Positions 10,197 through 18,220 of a stretch of 64,000 nt of DNA are shown here, one piece after another (positions within the stretch are counted from its first letter, which is position 1; every line of letters starts with the position of its first letter). This stretch comes from Pseudoxanthomonas kalamensis DSM 18571. GTDB lineage: Bacteria; Pseudomonadota; Gammaproteobacteria; Xanthomonadales; Xanthomonadaceae. The DNA lies in NCBI RefSeq assembly GCF_010211745.1, contig NZ_PDWQ01000001.1, positions 434,001 to 498,000 on the forward strand. Direction: 5' to 3'. Below the pieces are notes generated by a model. It ran no database searches and was not told the origin of the DNA. It saw nothing but the letters and a program-made list of their open reading frames with translations. The translations under genes and the position numbers were made by a program.

Positions 10197-10855
10197 CCCT
10201 TCGCCCGATATCCCGCACAATTGCGTTGGCGATCTGCCTGACCGGCGTGCCGGCGCCCGTGCCCGCGGCCCGCGCGCAGACCGCCGCTACCCCCCCCGCC
10301 CCGCAACAGACCGCCGGCAAAGTGGTGCTGGACAGCAGCAGCCGCATCATCGCCACGCTGGAGAAGCGCCGTAGCGAGTTCCAGGCCAGCCCGGCCGCGC
10401 TGAAGCAATACGTCAATTCCGAGTTCGACCGCCTGTTCGACCGCGACTACGCCGCCCGCCTGGTGCTGGGCGTGCACGGCCGCGGCGCCGCCGACACCGA
10501 GGTCAAGCTGTTCGCCGACGCCATGGCCGAAAACCTGATGGGGCGCTACGGCACTTCGCTGCTGGATTTCGACGACAAACTGCGGGTGCGGGTGAAGTCG
10601 GAAACCCCGTTGCCCGGCGGCCGCGGCGTGCGCGTGGCCAGCGAGTTCCTGCGCAGCAACGGCGCGCCGGTGCCGGTCGACTACCTGATGCGCAACACCG
10701 GCGGGCAGTGGAAGGTATTCGACGTGATGGTCGAAGGCATCTCCTACGTGCAGACCTTCAAGACCCAGTTCGACGCCCCGCTGCGGCAGAAGTCCATCGC
10801 CCAGGTGGCCGCCGACCTGCGCAACGGCAACCTGCAGGCCGGTGGCAGCAACTGA
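10193..10855 (+). CDS. mlaC: Periplasmic phospholipid carrier MlaC
   Basis: MlaC shuttles phospholipids across the periplasm between the MlaA complex in the outer membrane and MlaFEDB. The 220-residue precursor has a signal peptide ending near AARAQ (about residue 27). The Tol-Tol-Ttg2-type MlaC domain follows, with FDRDYAARLVLGVHGRGA, LLDFDDKLRVRVKSETPLPGGRGVRV and the conserved VDYLMRNTGGQWKVFDVMVEGISYV. The start overlaps the mlaD stop by 4 bases. The downstream mlaB start lies inside the last codons of this gene, so translation of the block is probably coupled. Confidence 0.94.
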   Translation: MTLRPISRTIALAICLTGVPAPVPAARAQTAATPPAPQQTAGKVVLDSSSRIIATLEKRRSEFQASPAALKQYVNSEFDRLFDRDYAARLVLGVHGRGAADTEVKLFADAMAENLMGRYGTSLLDFDDKLRVRVKSETPLPGGRGVRVASEFLRSNGAPVPVDYLMRNTGGQWKVFDVMVEGISYVQTFKTQFDAPLRQKSIAQVAADLRNGNLQAGGSN

Positions 10856-11129
10856 GGCCCGCCTGCGTCGCGACGGCGACGCACTGGTGTTCTCCGGCGC
10901 GCTCGACCGCGACGCCGCGGTGTCGCTGTGGCCGCAACTGGCTGCCATCGGCCGCGCGGAACGCATCGTCCTGACGGAAGTCACTACCGTCGACAGCGCC
11001 GGGCTGGCATTGTTGGCCGAACTGGCCGCGCGCCTGCGTACGTCCGGCATTGCGCCGGTCATCGAAGGCGCGCCGGCCGGATATCCCGAACTGCGCGCGG
11101 CCTACCGGCTGGATGCCTCACTGGACTGA
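10842..11129 (+). CDS. mlaB: STAS-domain protein MlaB
   Basis: MlaB is a small cytoplasmic STAS protein that binds MlaF and is needed for assembly of the transporter ATPase. The 95-residue product starts at a GTG 14 bases inside mlaC. It shows the STAS pattern: beta strands LRRDGDALVFSGALDRDAA, then ERIVLTEVTTVDSAGLALLAELAARL, in which DSAG is the conserved loop at the start of the helix. Length and context match E. coli MlaB (97 residues). It overlaps mlaC and is followed 32 bases later by mlaA. Confidence 0.9.
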   Translation: MAATEARLRRDGDALVFSGALDRDAAVSLWPQLAAIGRAERIVLTEVTTVDSAGLALLAELAARLRTSGIAPVIEGAPAGYPELRAAYRLDASLD

Positions 11130-11161
11130 GTGCGACGCGCGGTCCAGCTCCCCCTCTGGAC

Positions 11162-12205
11162 ATGGATGGTATGACCTTGCGTTTCCTGCTGATGCCCGCG
11201 CTGGCCTTGCTGCTGGGCGCCTGTGCCACCGCGCCGAAAGGCGCGTCCGACGCCGGTGCGCCGGCCGCAATCGTGCGCGCCACGGACACCACGCCAGTCG
11301 CGGTGACCGATCCGGCCGAAACGATGCCGACAACCGACGCCCCGGTGGAGGTCGACTCCGTCGAGCCCTCACCCGCCGGCGATCCCGCCACCGATACAGC
11401 GACCACGGCCGAAGACGATTACGCGGCCATCTACGGCGATGCCTACGACCCGGTGGCCGATCCCAACCTGCCGCCCGGCGTACAGCCCGCCGCCAGTTAC
11501 GATCCGTGGGAGGGCTACAACCGCAAGATGCACGCCTTCAACAACGCGGTCGATCGTGCCGTCGCCAAGCCGCTGGCGCGCGGCTACCAGAAGGTGGTGC
11601 CGCGGCCGGTGCGGCTGGGGATCAGCAATTTCTTCGACAACCTCGGTCAGCCGATCACCGCGCTGAACAGCCTGCTGCAGGGCAAGTTCAAGCAGGCCGG
11701 GCAGGCGATGGGGCGGTTCCTGATGAATTCGACCCTGGGCATCGGCGGCATCTTCGACCCGGCCAGCGACGCCAACCTGCCGCGCAACAGCGAGGATTTC
11801 GGCCAGACCCTCGGCGTCTGGGGCTGGAAACGCTCGCGCTACTTCGAGCTGCCGCTGTTCGGCCCGCGCACGATCCGCGATACCGTCGGCCTGGCCGGCG
11901 ACGCGCCGCTGGCGCCGATCCGGCAGCTGGACGACACCCAGACCCAGATACTGCTGCAGGGCGTCAACCTGGTCGACATCCGCGCCCAGCTGCTGTCGCT
12001 GGACCCAATGCGCGACGAAGCGGTCGACGAATACGCGCTGGTCCGCGACTCCTGGCTTCAGCGGCGCAACTACCAGATCAACGAGGGCCGCGGCCAGGCC
12101 CGCGACGAAGGCCTGCCCGACTACCTGTACGAAGAGGAAGACCATCCGACCGTACCGGTGGACGCCATGCCGCCGATCCCGATTCCCGGCGCCGGCAACA
12201 ACTGA
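11162..12205 (+). CDS. mlaA: Outer-membrane lipoprotein MlaA (VacJ)
   Basis: MlaA is the outer-membrane component that, with porins, extracts mislocalised phospholipid from the outer leaflet. The signal peptide ends in a lipobox, LLLGAC, giving a lipidated Cys about residue 21. An in-frame ATG at 11171 (MTLRFLLMPALALLLGAC) is an equally plausible start. About 90 residues of Ala/Pro/Thr/Asp-rich linker follow before the MlaA domain DPWEGYNRKMHAFNNAVD, then PVRLGISNFFDNLGQP, FLMNSTLGIGGIFDPAS and FGQTLGVWGW. The 347-residue length exceeds E. coli MlaA (251) because of this linker and an acidic tail. Having mlaA inside the mla operon is common outside enterics. It converges on rmuC, 15 bases away. 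Confidence 0.94.
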   Translation: MDGMTLRFLLMPALALLLGACATAPKGASDAGAPAAIVRATDTTPVAVTDPAETMPTTDAPVEVDSVEPSPAGDPATDTATTAEDDYAAIYGDAYDPVADPNLPPGVQPAASYDPWEGYNRKMHAFNNAVDRAVAKPLARGYQKVVPRPVRLGISNFFDNLGQPITALNSLLQGKFKQAGQAMGRFLMNSTLGIGGIFDPASDANLPRNSEDFGQTLGVWGWKRSRYFELPLFGPRTIRDTVGLAGDAPLAPIRQLDDTQTQILLQGVNLVDIRAQLLSLDPMRDEAVDEYALVRDSWLQRRNYQINEGRGQARDEGLPDYLYEEEDHPTVPVDAMPPIPIPGAGNN

Positions 12206-12220
12206 CGCCGGCAACTGCGC

Positions 12221-13570
12221 TCAATCGGTTTCGTCGCCGGATCCGTTTCCTTCGCCCAACAGGCGATCGCCGTCCTCACCGGGCAGCGACTCCACTTCGC
12301 GCAGCCTGCGCTCGATCGCGCGCGTGCGCACGCCGGTCTGGTCGATCTGCCGGCTGGCCTGCTCGAGCTTGCTCTTGACGTTGTCGAGCACATCGCCGAA
12401 CTTGCCGAACTCGGTCTTGGCCGCGCCCAGGATGCGCCAGACTTCGGCCGAACGTTTCTCGATCGCCACAGTGCGGAAGCCGACCTGCAGGCTGGTCAGC
12501 AGCGCCAGCAGGGTGGTCGGCCCGGCCAGCGTGATCCGGTGATCGCGCTGCATCGATTCGAACAGCCCCGGACGACGCAGCACTTCGGCGTACAGGCCCT
12601 CGGTCGGCAGGAACAGCACGGCGAACTCGGTAGTGTGCGGCGGCGCCACGTACTTGCCGCGGATGCGCTTGGCTTCCTCGCGCACGCGGCGCTCCAGCGC
12701 GTCGCCGGCCGCGCGCGCGGCGTCGATGTCGGCACGCTCCTGCGCATCGAGCAGGCGCTCGTAGTCCTCGCGCGGAAACTTGGCGTCGACCGGCAGCCAG
12801 ACCGTGGCGTCCTCGCCGGAACCGGGGAAGCGCACCGCGAACTCGACCCGTTCGCTGCTGCCGGGTACGGTGGCCACGTTGGCCGCGTACTGATCCGGCG
12901 CGAACACCTGCTCCAGCAGTCCAGCCAGTTGCACTTCGCCGAACACACCGCGCGACTTCACGTTGGTCAGCACCCGCTGCAAGCCGCCGACGTCGGCCGC
13001 CAGCTTGCTCATGTCACCCAGCCCCTGATGGACCTGGGCCAGCATCTTGGTGACGTTGCCGAAGCTTTCGGTCAGCCGCGTCTCCAAGGTGGCGTGCAGC
13101 TTCTCGTCCACGGTGGCGCGCATCTGTTCCAGCTTCTGCGCGTTGTCGGCCTGCAGTTCCTTCAGCCGCGATTCCAGCGTGGTGCGCAGTTCACCGATGC
13201 GCAATTCGTTGCGCTCGGTCAATTCGCGCAAGCGTGCGCCAAGGTTCTCCTCGAACTGCTGCTGGCGGGTCGCCAGTTCCAGCCGCGATTTGTGCGCATC
13301 GTCGTTCAGTGCCACCCGCAGTTCGTCCAGTCGCGCATCGGTGCGGTCGCGGAAATCGGTCAGGCTGCGGCCGAAGCCGTCGATGCGGACGTCCTGCTGC
13401 CGCGCCAGACCGTCAAGCTGCTCGCGCAACTCGCCACGGCCCTCGCGCTGTTCCTCGCGCAGGGCTTTTTCCAGCCGCGCTTCCGGCCGCCGAAAAAACA
13501 ATGCCGCCAGCAGCAACACGGCTACGGCGACCAAGGCCAGCAGAAGCAGCAGCAGGACGTCCGGATTCAT
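12221..13570 (-). CDS. rmuC: DNA recombination protein RmuC
   Basis: RmuC is a membrane-anchored coiled-coil protein with a predicted restriction-endonuclease-like fold that limits recombination at inverted repeats. The 449-residue protein has an N-terminal membrane helix (about residues 4-26, LLLLLLALVAVAVLLLAALFF) and a long heptad-rich coiled coil to about residue 200. The conserved core follows: VKSRGVFGEVQLAGLLEQVFAPDQYAAN, VWLPVDAKFPREDYERLLDAQ, FLPTEGLYAEVLRRPGLFE and TTLLALLTSLQVGFRT. These match PF02646 well. The C-terminal region returns to coiled coil (KSKLEQASRQIDQTGVRTRAIERRL). The neighbours suggest no operon. Confidence 0.94.
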   Translation of the reverse strand: MNPDVLLLLLLALVAVAVLLLAALFFRRPEARLEKALREEQREGRGELREQLDGLARQQDVRIDGFGRSLTDFRDRTDARLDELRVALNDDAHKSRLELATRQQQFEENLGARLRELTERNELRIGELRTTLESRLKELQADNAQKLEQMRATVDEKLHATLETRLTESFGNVTKMLAQVHQGLGDMSKLAADVGGLQRVLTNVKSRGVFGEVQLAGLLEQVFAPDQYAANVATVPGSSERVEFAVRFPGSGEDATVWLPVDAKFPREDYERLLDAQERADIDAARAAGDALERRVREEAKRIRGKYVAPPHTTEFAVLFLPTEGLYAEVLRRPGLFESMQRDHRITLAGPTTLLALLTSLQVGFRTVAIEKRSAEVWRILGAAKTEFGKFGDVLDNVKSKLEQASRQIDQTGVRTRAIERRLREVESLPGEDGDRLLGEGNGSGDETD

Positions 13571-13662
13571 CCCGACAGTGTAGCCGCACGCGTCTCAATC
13601 CTTGAGAGCGCGACTTGCGCTACCCTCCCCGGAAAGGACGTCCCGGGACACGGAGTCATCGC

Positions 13663-14376
13663 ATGGACAAGCGAGGTTTCGGCGCGCTGCTGCAGCGCCA
13701 TATCGGCACTGCCTTCGCCAGGCAGCTGGCCTTGTCCGACCTGGTGGAAGGAGAAGGCGGCTACGATCTGGACCTGCACGAGAACGCATTGAGGTTCGGC
13801 GACCGGCTGAAATTCCCCGTGCAGTTGCTGGGGACCGAATCGGAAGGCGATCACAGTTGGCTGTGGGCCTGGGCCAACACTGCCAGTCAGCTGCCGCCGG
13901 AACTGTTGCAGGCCAGCCTGCAGTTGCGCGACCTGGGCGTGCGCGACGGCATCGCCGAGCTGAGCGAACGCACGTTTCCCACCACCATTGCCAACGGCCA
14001 CCAGTTGTCGCTGCTGGCGTCGGGGGTCGTCGGCAATGCCTGCTACTACCGGGCGCCATACGTAGGCGGGGCCCTGTACCTGCTGATCCAGCCCGCGCCG
14101 GAAGAAGTCTTGCTGCCGGCGACCATCGAGCGCTGCGTGAGCGTGATCCCGCAGGTGATCTCGATGTTCGAGGTCGATCACCGCGCCATGATCACCGCCT
14201 TTCTCACCGACCAGGGCTTCAAGCTCAAATCCACCACCGACACCCTCATCGCCCGCCGCGATAACAGCATCATCGACGCCAGCTTCGACGCCACCGGCCG
14301 GCTCAACAACCTGAAAGGAATACTGGCAGCCCCGGCAGGTCCACCGGCAAAAAAGCCCTGGTACAAGTTCTGGTGA
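13663..14376 (+). CDS. DUF6882-like protein of unknown function
   Basis: A 237-residue soluble protein starting MDKRGFGALLQRHIGTAFARQ. The frame is open 48 bases further upstream, but that stretch (RYPPRKGRPGTRSH) looks non-coding. The core includes HSWLWAWANTASQLPPELLQASLQLRDLGVRDG, which resembles my recollection of the DUF6882 family (often annotated in enteric and xanthomonad genomes). The C-terminal end is lysine/proline-rich (PPAKKPWYKFW). No signal peptide, membrane segment or catalytic motif is evident. The stop nearly abuts the next open frame, and both genes read away from rmuC. The function is unknown; the family assignment needs a profile search. Confidence 0.75.
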   Translation: MDKRGFGALLQRHIGTAFARQLALSDLVEGEGGYDLDLHENALRFGDRLKFPVQLLGTESEGDHSWLWAWANTASQLPPELLQASLQLRDLGVRDGIAELSERTFPTTIANGHQLSLLASGVVGNACYYRAPYVGGALYLLIQPAPEEVLLPATIERCVSVIPQVISMFEVDHRAMITAFLTDQGFKLKSTTDTLIARRDNSIIDASFDATGRLNNLKGILAAPAGPPAKKPWYKFW

Positions 14377-14453
14377 TGGCCCAATTGGCGCTATCGCCTT
14401 CCATTGGGCCGCACTCTCCCGCCCTCCCATCGTCCCATCCAGGATCGAACTCG

Positions 14454-14822
14454 ATGACGCACCAGGAAAAACTCATGGCAATGCACGAACACATGAAGCG
14501 GATTGGCGTATCCAGAAGTACGGCCGCCCCTCCCGCCTGGCAGCTGTTGTGGCGTCTCGGCATCGAGGTGCCGCCGCCGCTTTTCCTTTCTTTTCTGTCC
14601 ATAACACTCGTAATGGGCACGGTTTTCGGTCTTTTCTGGGGGCTGCTGATGTGGGTGATCCTTTGGGCGCGCCAAGGCGTGCCTTTGGGCATCATGGCGA
14701 CAGGCACGCTGGTGGCCGGCGCGCTATTCGGACTCGCGATGGCTGCCTGGCTGCGCCATCTGGCACGCAAGCACAATCTTCCCTCCTGGGCGGAGTACAC
14801 CGGCGCACCGCCGGTCGCATGA
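14454..14822 (+). CDS. Small membrane protein, DUF6404-like
   Basis: A 122-residue protein, MTHQEKLMAMHEHMKRIGVS, with a soluble head (about residues 1-45). Two membrane helices follow, near residues 43-72 (PPPLFLSFLSITLVMGTVFGLFWGLLMWVILWA) and 77-100 (GIMATGTLVAGALFGLAMAAWL), then a short basic tail. The MExHxxMKxxGV...PPxWQLLWRxGIxVPPPLF layout resembles the DUF6404 family of small inner-membrane proteins. I chose this start over the upstream ATG at 14373 because the intervening 27 codons (ALSPSIGPHSPALPSSHPG) look like untranslated spacer. The role is unknown. It is convergent with rlmI. Confidence 0.72.
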   Translation: MTHQEKLMAMHEHMKRIGVSRSTAAPPAWQLLWRLGIEVPPPLFLSFLSITLVMGTVFGLFWGLLMWVILWARQGVPLGIMATGTLVAGALFGLAMAAWLRHLARKHNLPSWAEYTGAPPVA

Positions 14823-14920
14823 ACCAGGCCTTGCTTCCGCAGCGCCACTCTCTCCAAGACGACCTCTCGCATGATTCGCCGCACGGCCCAACGGCTAGCG
14901 TCTAAGGTCCGTCTTCGTCC

Positions 14921-16090
14921 TCAGTCCAGCACCCGGCAGAACACCGCTTTCAGGTAGCGCGACTCCTGCACGTTGGCCAGGAACGGGTGGTCGGGGCCGG
15001 CGCCGGCGACCTTGAGGATCTGGATCGTGCGCCCGGAAAAATACGAAGCACGGCGTAGCATGTCGAGGAACTGATCCTCGCCGACCAGGCCGGTACAGGA
15101 GAACGTGGCGAACAGGCCGCCCGGCTTGACCACGCCCAGCGCCAGTTTGTTCATGTCCAGGTATTTCTTCAGCGCGGGAATGACCTGCTCGCGATCACGG
15201 GTCATCTTGGCCGGGTCCAGGATCACCACGTCGTACTGGTCCCCGCGCGCAGCAGCATCGCGCAGCCACGGGAAGATGTCGGCCTGCACGAACTTCGGGC
15301 GCACGCCGTTGAGTCGCGCGTTGCCCTTGGCGATCTCGATCACGTCGGCGTCGATGTCCACGCCCAGCACTTCGCTCGCCCCGCGCGCGGCCGCGTACAC
15401 GGCAAAGCCGCCGGTGTTGCAGCACAGGTCCAGCACCGTCCTGCCTTCGACCTGGGCGCTCAGCCACTGCCGGTTCTCGCGCTGGTCGGCGAAGAAGCCG
15501 GTCTTGTGCGCGCCGGCCGGATCGGCACGGAACTTCACTCCATATTCGCTGATCACTGCGGCTTCGGTCGTGGTGTTGCCGTGGAAATCGAAGCTTTCCT
15601 GCTTCTGCACGTGCTCGTCGGCGAAGCTGTGGAAGCGGCAGCCGGGGAATTGTTCGCGCAGGGCATCGTAGATCCATTCGCGGTGGCGGAACATGCCGGC
15701 GGCGAAGAACTCGACCACGACCAGCTCGCCGTAGCGATCCACCACCAGACCGGACAGGCCGTCGCCCTCGGCATGCACCACTCGCCAGGCGTCGCTGACT
15801 TCGTCCAGCTTCAGCACCTGCCGGCGCAGGGCCACGGCATCGGCGATCCTGTGCGCGAACCAGCCTGCGTCCACCGGCACGTCCGGATGCGTTTCCAGGA
15901 TGCGCACGGCAATCCGCGAATGGCCGTTGTAGAAGCCGCGGCCGACCCACTCGCCATCCACCCCGATCACATCGACGATGCTGCCCGGCTTGGGTTTCGG
16001 GTTGGGCTTTTCCACCAGCTTCTGGAAAATCCACGGGTGCGAGGAACGCCAGGCGTTCTTCAGGCGGACGACAGGGTTGGCGGCATTCAT
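14921..16090 (-). CDS. rlmI: 23S rRNA (cytosine-C5) methyltransferase RlmI-type
   Basis: A class I SAM-dependent methyltransferase of the RlmI (YccW) family, which makes m5C1962 in 23S rRNA in E. coli. The 389-residue protein has an N-terminal PUA domain (VRLKNAWRSSHPWIFQKLVEKPNPKPKPGSIVDV, then WVGRGFYN). The central region reads HKTGFFADQRENR. The Rossmann motif is VLDLCCNTGGFAVYAAARGASEVLGVDID (about residues 227-255). The motif DVVILDPAKMTRDR follows, then FATFSCTGLV with the cysteine expected of m5C enzymes. The ATG at 16090 diverges from the terC riboswitch region. Confidence 0.92.
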   Translation of the reverse strand: MNAANPVVRLKNAWRSSHPWIFQKLVEKPNPKPKPGSIVDVIGVDGEWVGRGFYNGHSRIAVRILETHPDVPVDAGWFAHRIADAVALRRQVLKLDEVSDAWRVVHAEGDGLSGLVVDRYGELVVVEFFAAGMFRHREWIYDALREQFPGCRFHSFADEHVQKQESFDFHGNTTTEAAVISEYGVKFRADPAGAHKTGFFADQRENRQWLSAQVEGRTVLDLCCNTGGFAVYAAARGASEVLGVDIDADVIEIAKGNARLNGVRPKFVQADIFPWLRDAAARGDQYDVVILDPAKMTRDREQVIPALKKYLDMNKLALGVVKPGGLFATFSCTGLVGEDQFLDMLRRASYFSGRTIQILKVAGAGPDHPFLANVQESRYLKAVFCRVLD

Positions 16091-16149
16091 GAACGCATTT
16101 TACCCGCGCGCTTGACCGTGCCGACGCCACTGCGCAGAATGCCCGCTCG

Positions 16150-16273
16150 AAGGGGAGTAGCTCCCACGCGTGCCGGCCGTCATGACGAGCAACCGCTCCG
16201 GCCCCACGGCAACCGCCCGCCGGTTGTGAGCAAGACCTTCGCCGCTTTGGCGAAGGTGCGTCCGGCTCCCCGC
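16150..16273 (+). promoter_or_regulatory. yybP-ykoY (manganese) riboswitch aptamer
   Basis: The 5' strand AAGGGGAGTAGCTCCC (from 16150) and the 3' strand GGCTCCCC (16264-16271) form the closing P1 stem, with GGGGAG pairing to CTCCCC. Between them lie the second conserved loop, GAGCAAGACC (from about 16228), and a strong hairpin, CCTTCGCC-GCTTT-GGCGAAGG. The GGGGAGTAGC and GCAAGACC elements are the invariant loops of the yybP-ykoY family, which senses Mn2+ and commonly precedes TerC/Alx/MntP genes. The arrangement matches the E. coli alx leader as I remember it. It lies 56 bases upstream of a TerC-family gene. Confidence 0.9.
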
Positions 16274-16300
16274 ATTCCCCCGGCTGCGTCCCTGCCTTGG

Positions 16301-16328
16301 CGGTTTCCTCCACTTTCGACGGAAACCG
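16301..16328 (+). promoter_or_regulatory. Start-proximal hairpin, probable riboswitch expression platform
   Basis: An 8-bp perfect stem, CGGTTTCC (16301-16308) with GGAAACCG (16321-16328), encloses a 12-base loop and ends directly against the ATG of the TerC-family gene. The only purine-rich Shine-Dalgarno candidate (GGAAA) lies in its 3' arm. The hairpin would therefore hide the ribosome binding site. With the aptamer just upstream, this fits translational control, as proposed for alx. The switching partner is inferred, not seen. Confidence 0.6.
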
Positions 16329-17291
16329 ATGATGGAAACGATAGGCAATCCCTGGTTGTGGGCCGGCTTCGCCGGCGTGGTGGTGCTGGCCCTGCTGGCC
16401 GATCTGGCGCTGATGCGCCACGGTGGCCCGCACCGGGTCACGTTCAAGGAGGCGCTGTACTGGAGCCTGGGCTGGGTCGCGCTGGCCTTGCTGTTCAACG
16501 CCGGATTGTGGTGGTACCTGCACGAAACCGCTGGCGCGGAAACAGCGCAGCGGATCGGATTGGAGTTCCTGACCGGTTACCTGGTCGAGAAGTCGCTGGC
16601 GGTGGACAACATCTTCGTGTTCCTGCTGCTGTTCGGCTACTTCGCCGTGCCCGAGGAACAACGCCAGCGCGCGCTGATGCTGGGCGTGCTCGGCGCGATC
16701 GTGCTGCGCGCCATCATGATCTTCGCCGGCGCGGCGCTGGTGGCGCAGTTCCACTGGGTGCTGTACCTGTTCGGCGCCTTCCTGCTGTTCACCGGGGTGA
16801 AGATGTGGCGGGCCGCCGGCGCGCCGCCGGACATGGACAAGAACCCGGTGCTGCGCTGGATCACCGGCCACCTGCCGCTGATTCCCCGCTATCACGGCAC
16901 GGCATTGTGGATCGGCCGCGGCAAGCGTCGTCGCTACACGCCGCTGTTCGTGGTGCTGGCGATGATTGCGGTGACCGACGTGATCTTCGCGGTGGACAGC
17001 ATTCCGGCCATCTTCGCCATCACCACCGATCCATTCATCGTGCTGACCTCCAACGTGTTCGCGGTGCTGGGCCTGCGCGCGATGTTCTTCCTGCTGGCTG
17101 GCATGGCCGAGCGCTTCCACCTGCTGCCCTACGGGCTGGCGGTGGTGCTGGGTTTCATCGGCGGCAAGATGCTGCTGGTGGATGTGGTCAAGATTCCGGT
17201 GCTGGCATCGCTGGCGGTGGTGGCCTGCATCCTGGCCGCGACGATCGGGCTCAGCCTGTGGCTGAAGCCGCGCCCGGGCGGTGTGCATTGA
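16329..17291 (+). CDS. TerC/Alx-family membrane protein, probable Mn2+ exporter
   Basis: A 320-residue integral membrane protein of the TerC family (PF03741), with nine or so membrane segments. It begins MMETIGNPWLWAGFAGVVVLALLADLALM; a second ATG follows immediately at 16332. The hallmark acidic sites are EFLTGYLVEKSLAVDNIFVF and VTDVIFAVDSIPAIFAIT, the repeated E/D-containing helices thought to bind metal. Another marker is LRAMFFLLAGMAERFHLLPYGLAVVLGFIGGKM. Alx/TerC members export manganese in several bacteria. The yybP-ykoY riboswitch directly upstream supports Mn2+ homeostasis here. The rhomboid gene follows after 61 bases. Confidence 0.93.
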   Translation: MMETIGNPWLWAGFAGVVVLALLADLALMRHGGPHRVTFKEALYWSLGWVALALLFNAGLWWYLHETAGAETAQRIGLEFLTGYLVEKSLAVDNIFVFLLLFGYFAVPEEQRQRALMLGVLGAIVLRAIMIFAGAALVAQFHWVLYLFGAFLLFTGVKMWRAAGAPPDMDKNPVLRWITGHLPLIPRYHGTALWIGRGKRRRYTPLFVVLAMIAVTDVIFAVDSIPAIFAITTDPFIVLTSNVFAVLGLRAMFFLLAGMAERFHLLPYGLAVVLGFIGGKMLLVDVVKIPVLASLAVVACILAATIGLSLWLKPRPGGVH

Positions 17292-17352
17292 ACGCTGTGT
17301 CCCGCTGTTGCCACGGGCTTGCAATCGCCACGACCGGCACCATCCACGGGTG

Positions 17353-18144
17353 ATGGAACCGCTGCATCCCGACGATCCCGCCTTCGACGCCCGCGCCCAG
17401 CGCGGCCACGACCGTCGCCGCCTGCTGCGCACGCTGAACCTGAGCCTGGCCTTCGTGCTGCTGCTGGTGCTGGTCTATTCGGCGCAGAGCGGCTTCGACT
17501 GGCGACCGCTGGCCGTATCGCCGCACAAGCTGGCCGGACTGGCGGGCCTGCTGTTCGCCCCGCTGCTGCACGGCTCGGTCGGCCATGTCGCCGCCAACGC
17601 GGTCGCCCTGCTGATCCTGGGCACGCTGGCCGGCAGCGTGTATCCGAAAGCGACCCTGCGCGCGTTGCCGCTGCTGTGGCTGGGTTCGGGGATGGGGGCC
17701 TGGCTGCTGGGCGCGACCGGCAGTTATCACCTCGGCGCCAGCGGCGTGACCCACGGACTGATGTTCCTGGTGTTCGGGCTGGGGTTGCTGCGCCGTGACC
17801 GCTCGGCGATCGCCGCCGGCATGATCGCCTTCTTCTTCTACGGCAGCATGCTGCTGACCGTGCTGCCGCACGCGCCCGGCATCTCCTGGCAATCGCACCT
17901 GGGCGGTGCGCTGGCCGGCCTGCTGTCGGCCTGGTGGTTCCGCCGCAGCGATCCGCCGCTGCCGCGCAAAAAGTACAGCTGGGAAGAAGAGGAAGACGCC
18001 GCCCTGTACGCGCCCGACGACGAACTGGAACCGCCGCCGCCCGGCGAGGTGCCGGTGCTGTGGCAACGCGGCGATCGAATGCAGGACGACCGTGGCGTGG
18101 TGCTGCGCTTTCCGTCGCGCGGACCGCGCGACCCCGGCACATGA
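17353..18144 (+). CDS. Rhomboid-family intramembrane serine protease
   Basis: A 263-residue polytopic protein of the rhomboid fold (PF01694). The likely start is MEPLHPDDPAFD; the frame is open upstream but overlaps the terC end. Markers are LLHGSVGHVAANAVALLILG (oxyanion-type His/Asn in helix 2), HLGASGVTHGLMFLVFGLGL with the GxSG nucleophile serine, and SWQSHLGGALAGLLSAWWF with the catalytic histidine. All catalytic elements are present. The C-terminal cytoplasmic tail is acidic (KKYSWEEEEDAALYAPDDELEPP) and extends about 60 residues beyond the last helix. The substrate is unknown. Confidence 0.9.
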   Translation: MEPLHPDDPAFDARAQRGHDRRRLLRTLNLSLAFVLLLVLVYSAQSGFDWRPLAVSPHKLAGLAGLLFAPLLHGSVGHVAANAVALLILGTLAGSVYPKATLRALPLLWLGSGMGAWLLGATGSYHLGASGVTHGLMFLVFGLGLLRRDRSAIAAGMIAFFFYGSMLLTVLPHAPGISWQSHLGGALAGLLSAWWFRRSDPPLPRKKYSWEEEEDAALYAPDDELEPPPPGEVPVLWQRGDRMQDDRGVVLRFPSRGPRDPGT

Positions 18145-18220
18145 CTTCAGGCGCTTGTGCTCCGGCACCCGGCCGGCGATTTTCACGAATGTTCCGACAA
18201 CCCCCGCAAGGAGCCGCACC

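Noticed and set aside
8106-10220. Long open frame on the minus strand opposite mlaF-E-D (704 codons)
   Set aside because: It is composed of low-information Gln/Arg/Gly/His-rich sequence, mirrors real genes with strong domain matches, and is a typical GC-rich antisense shadow.
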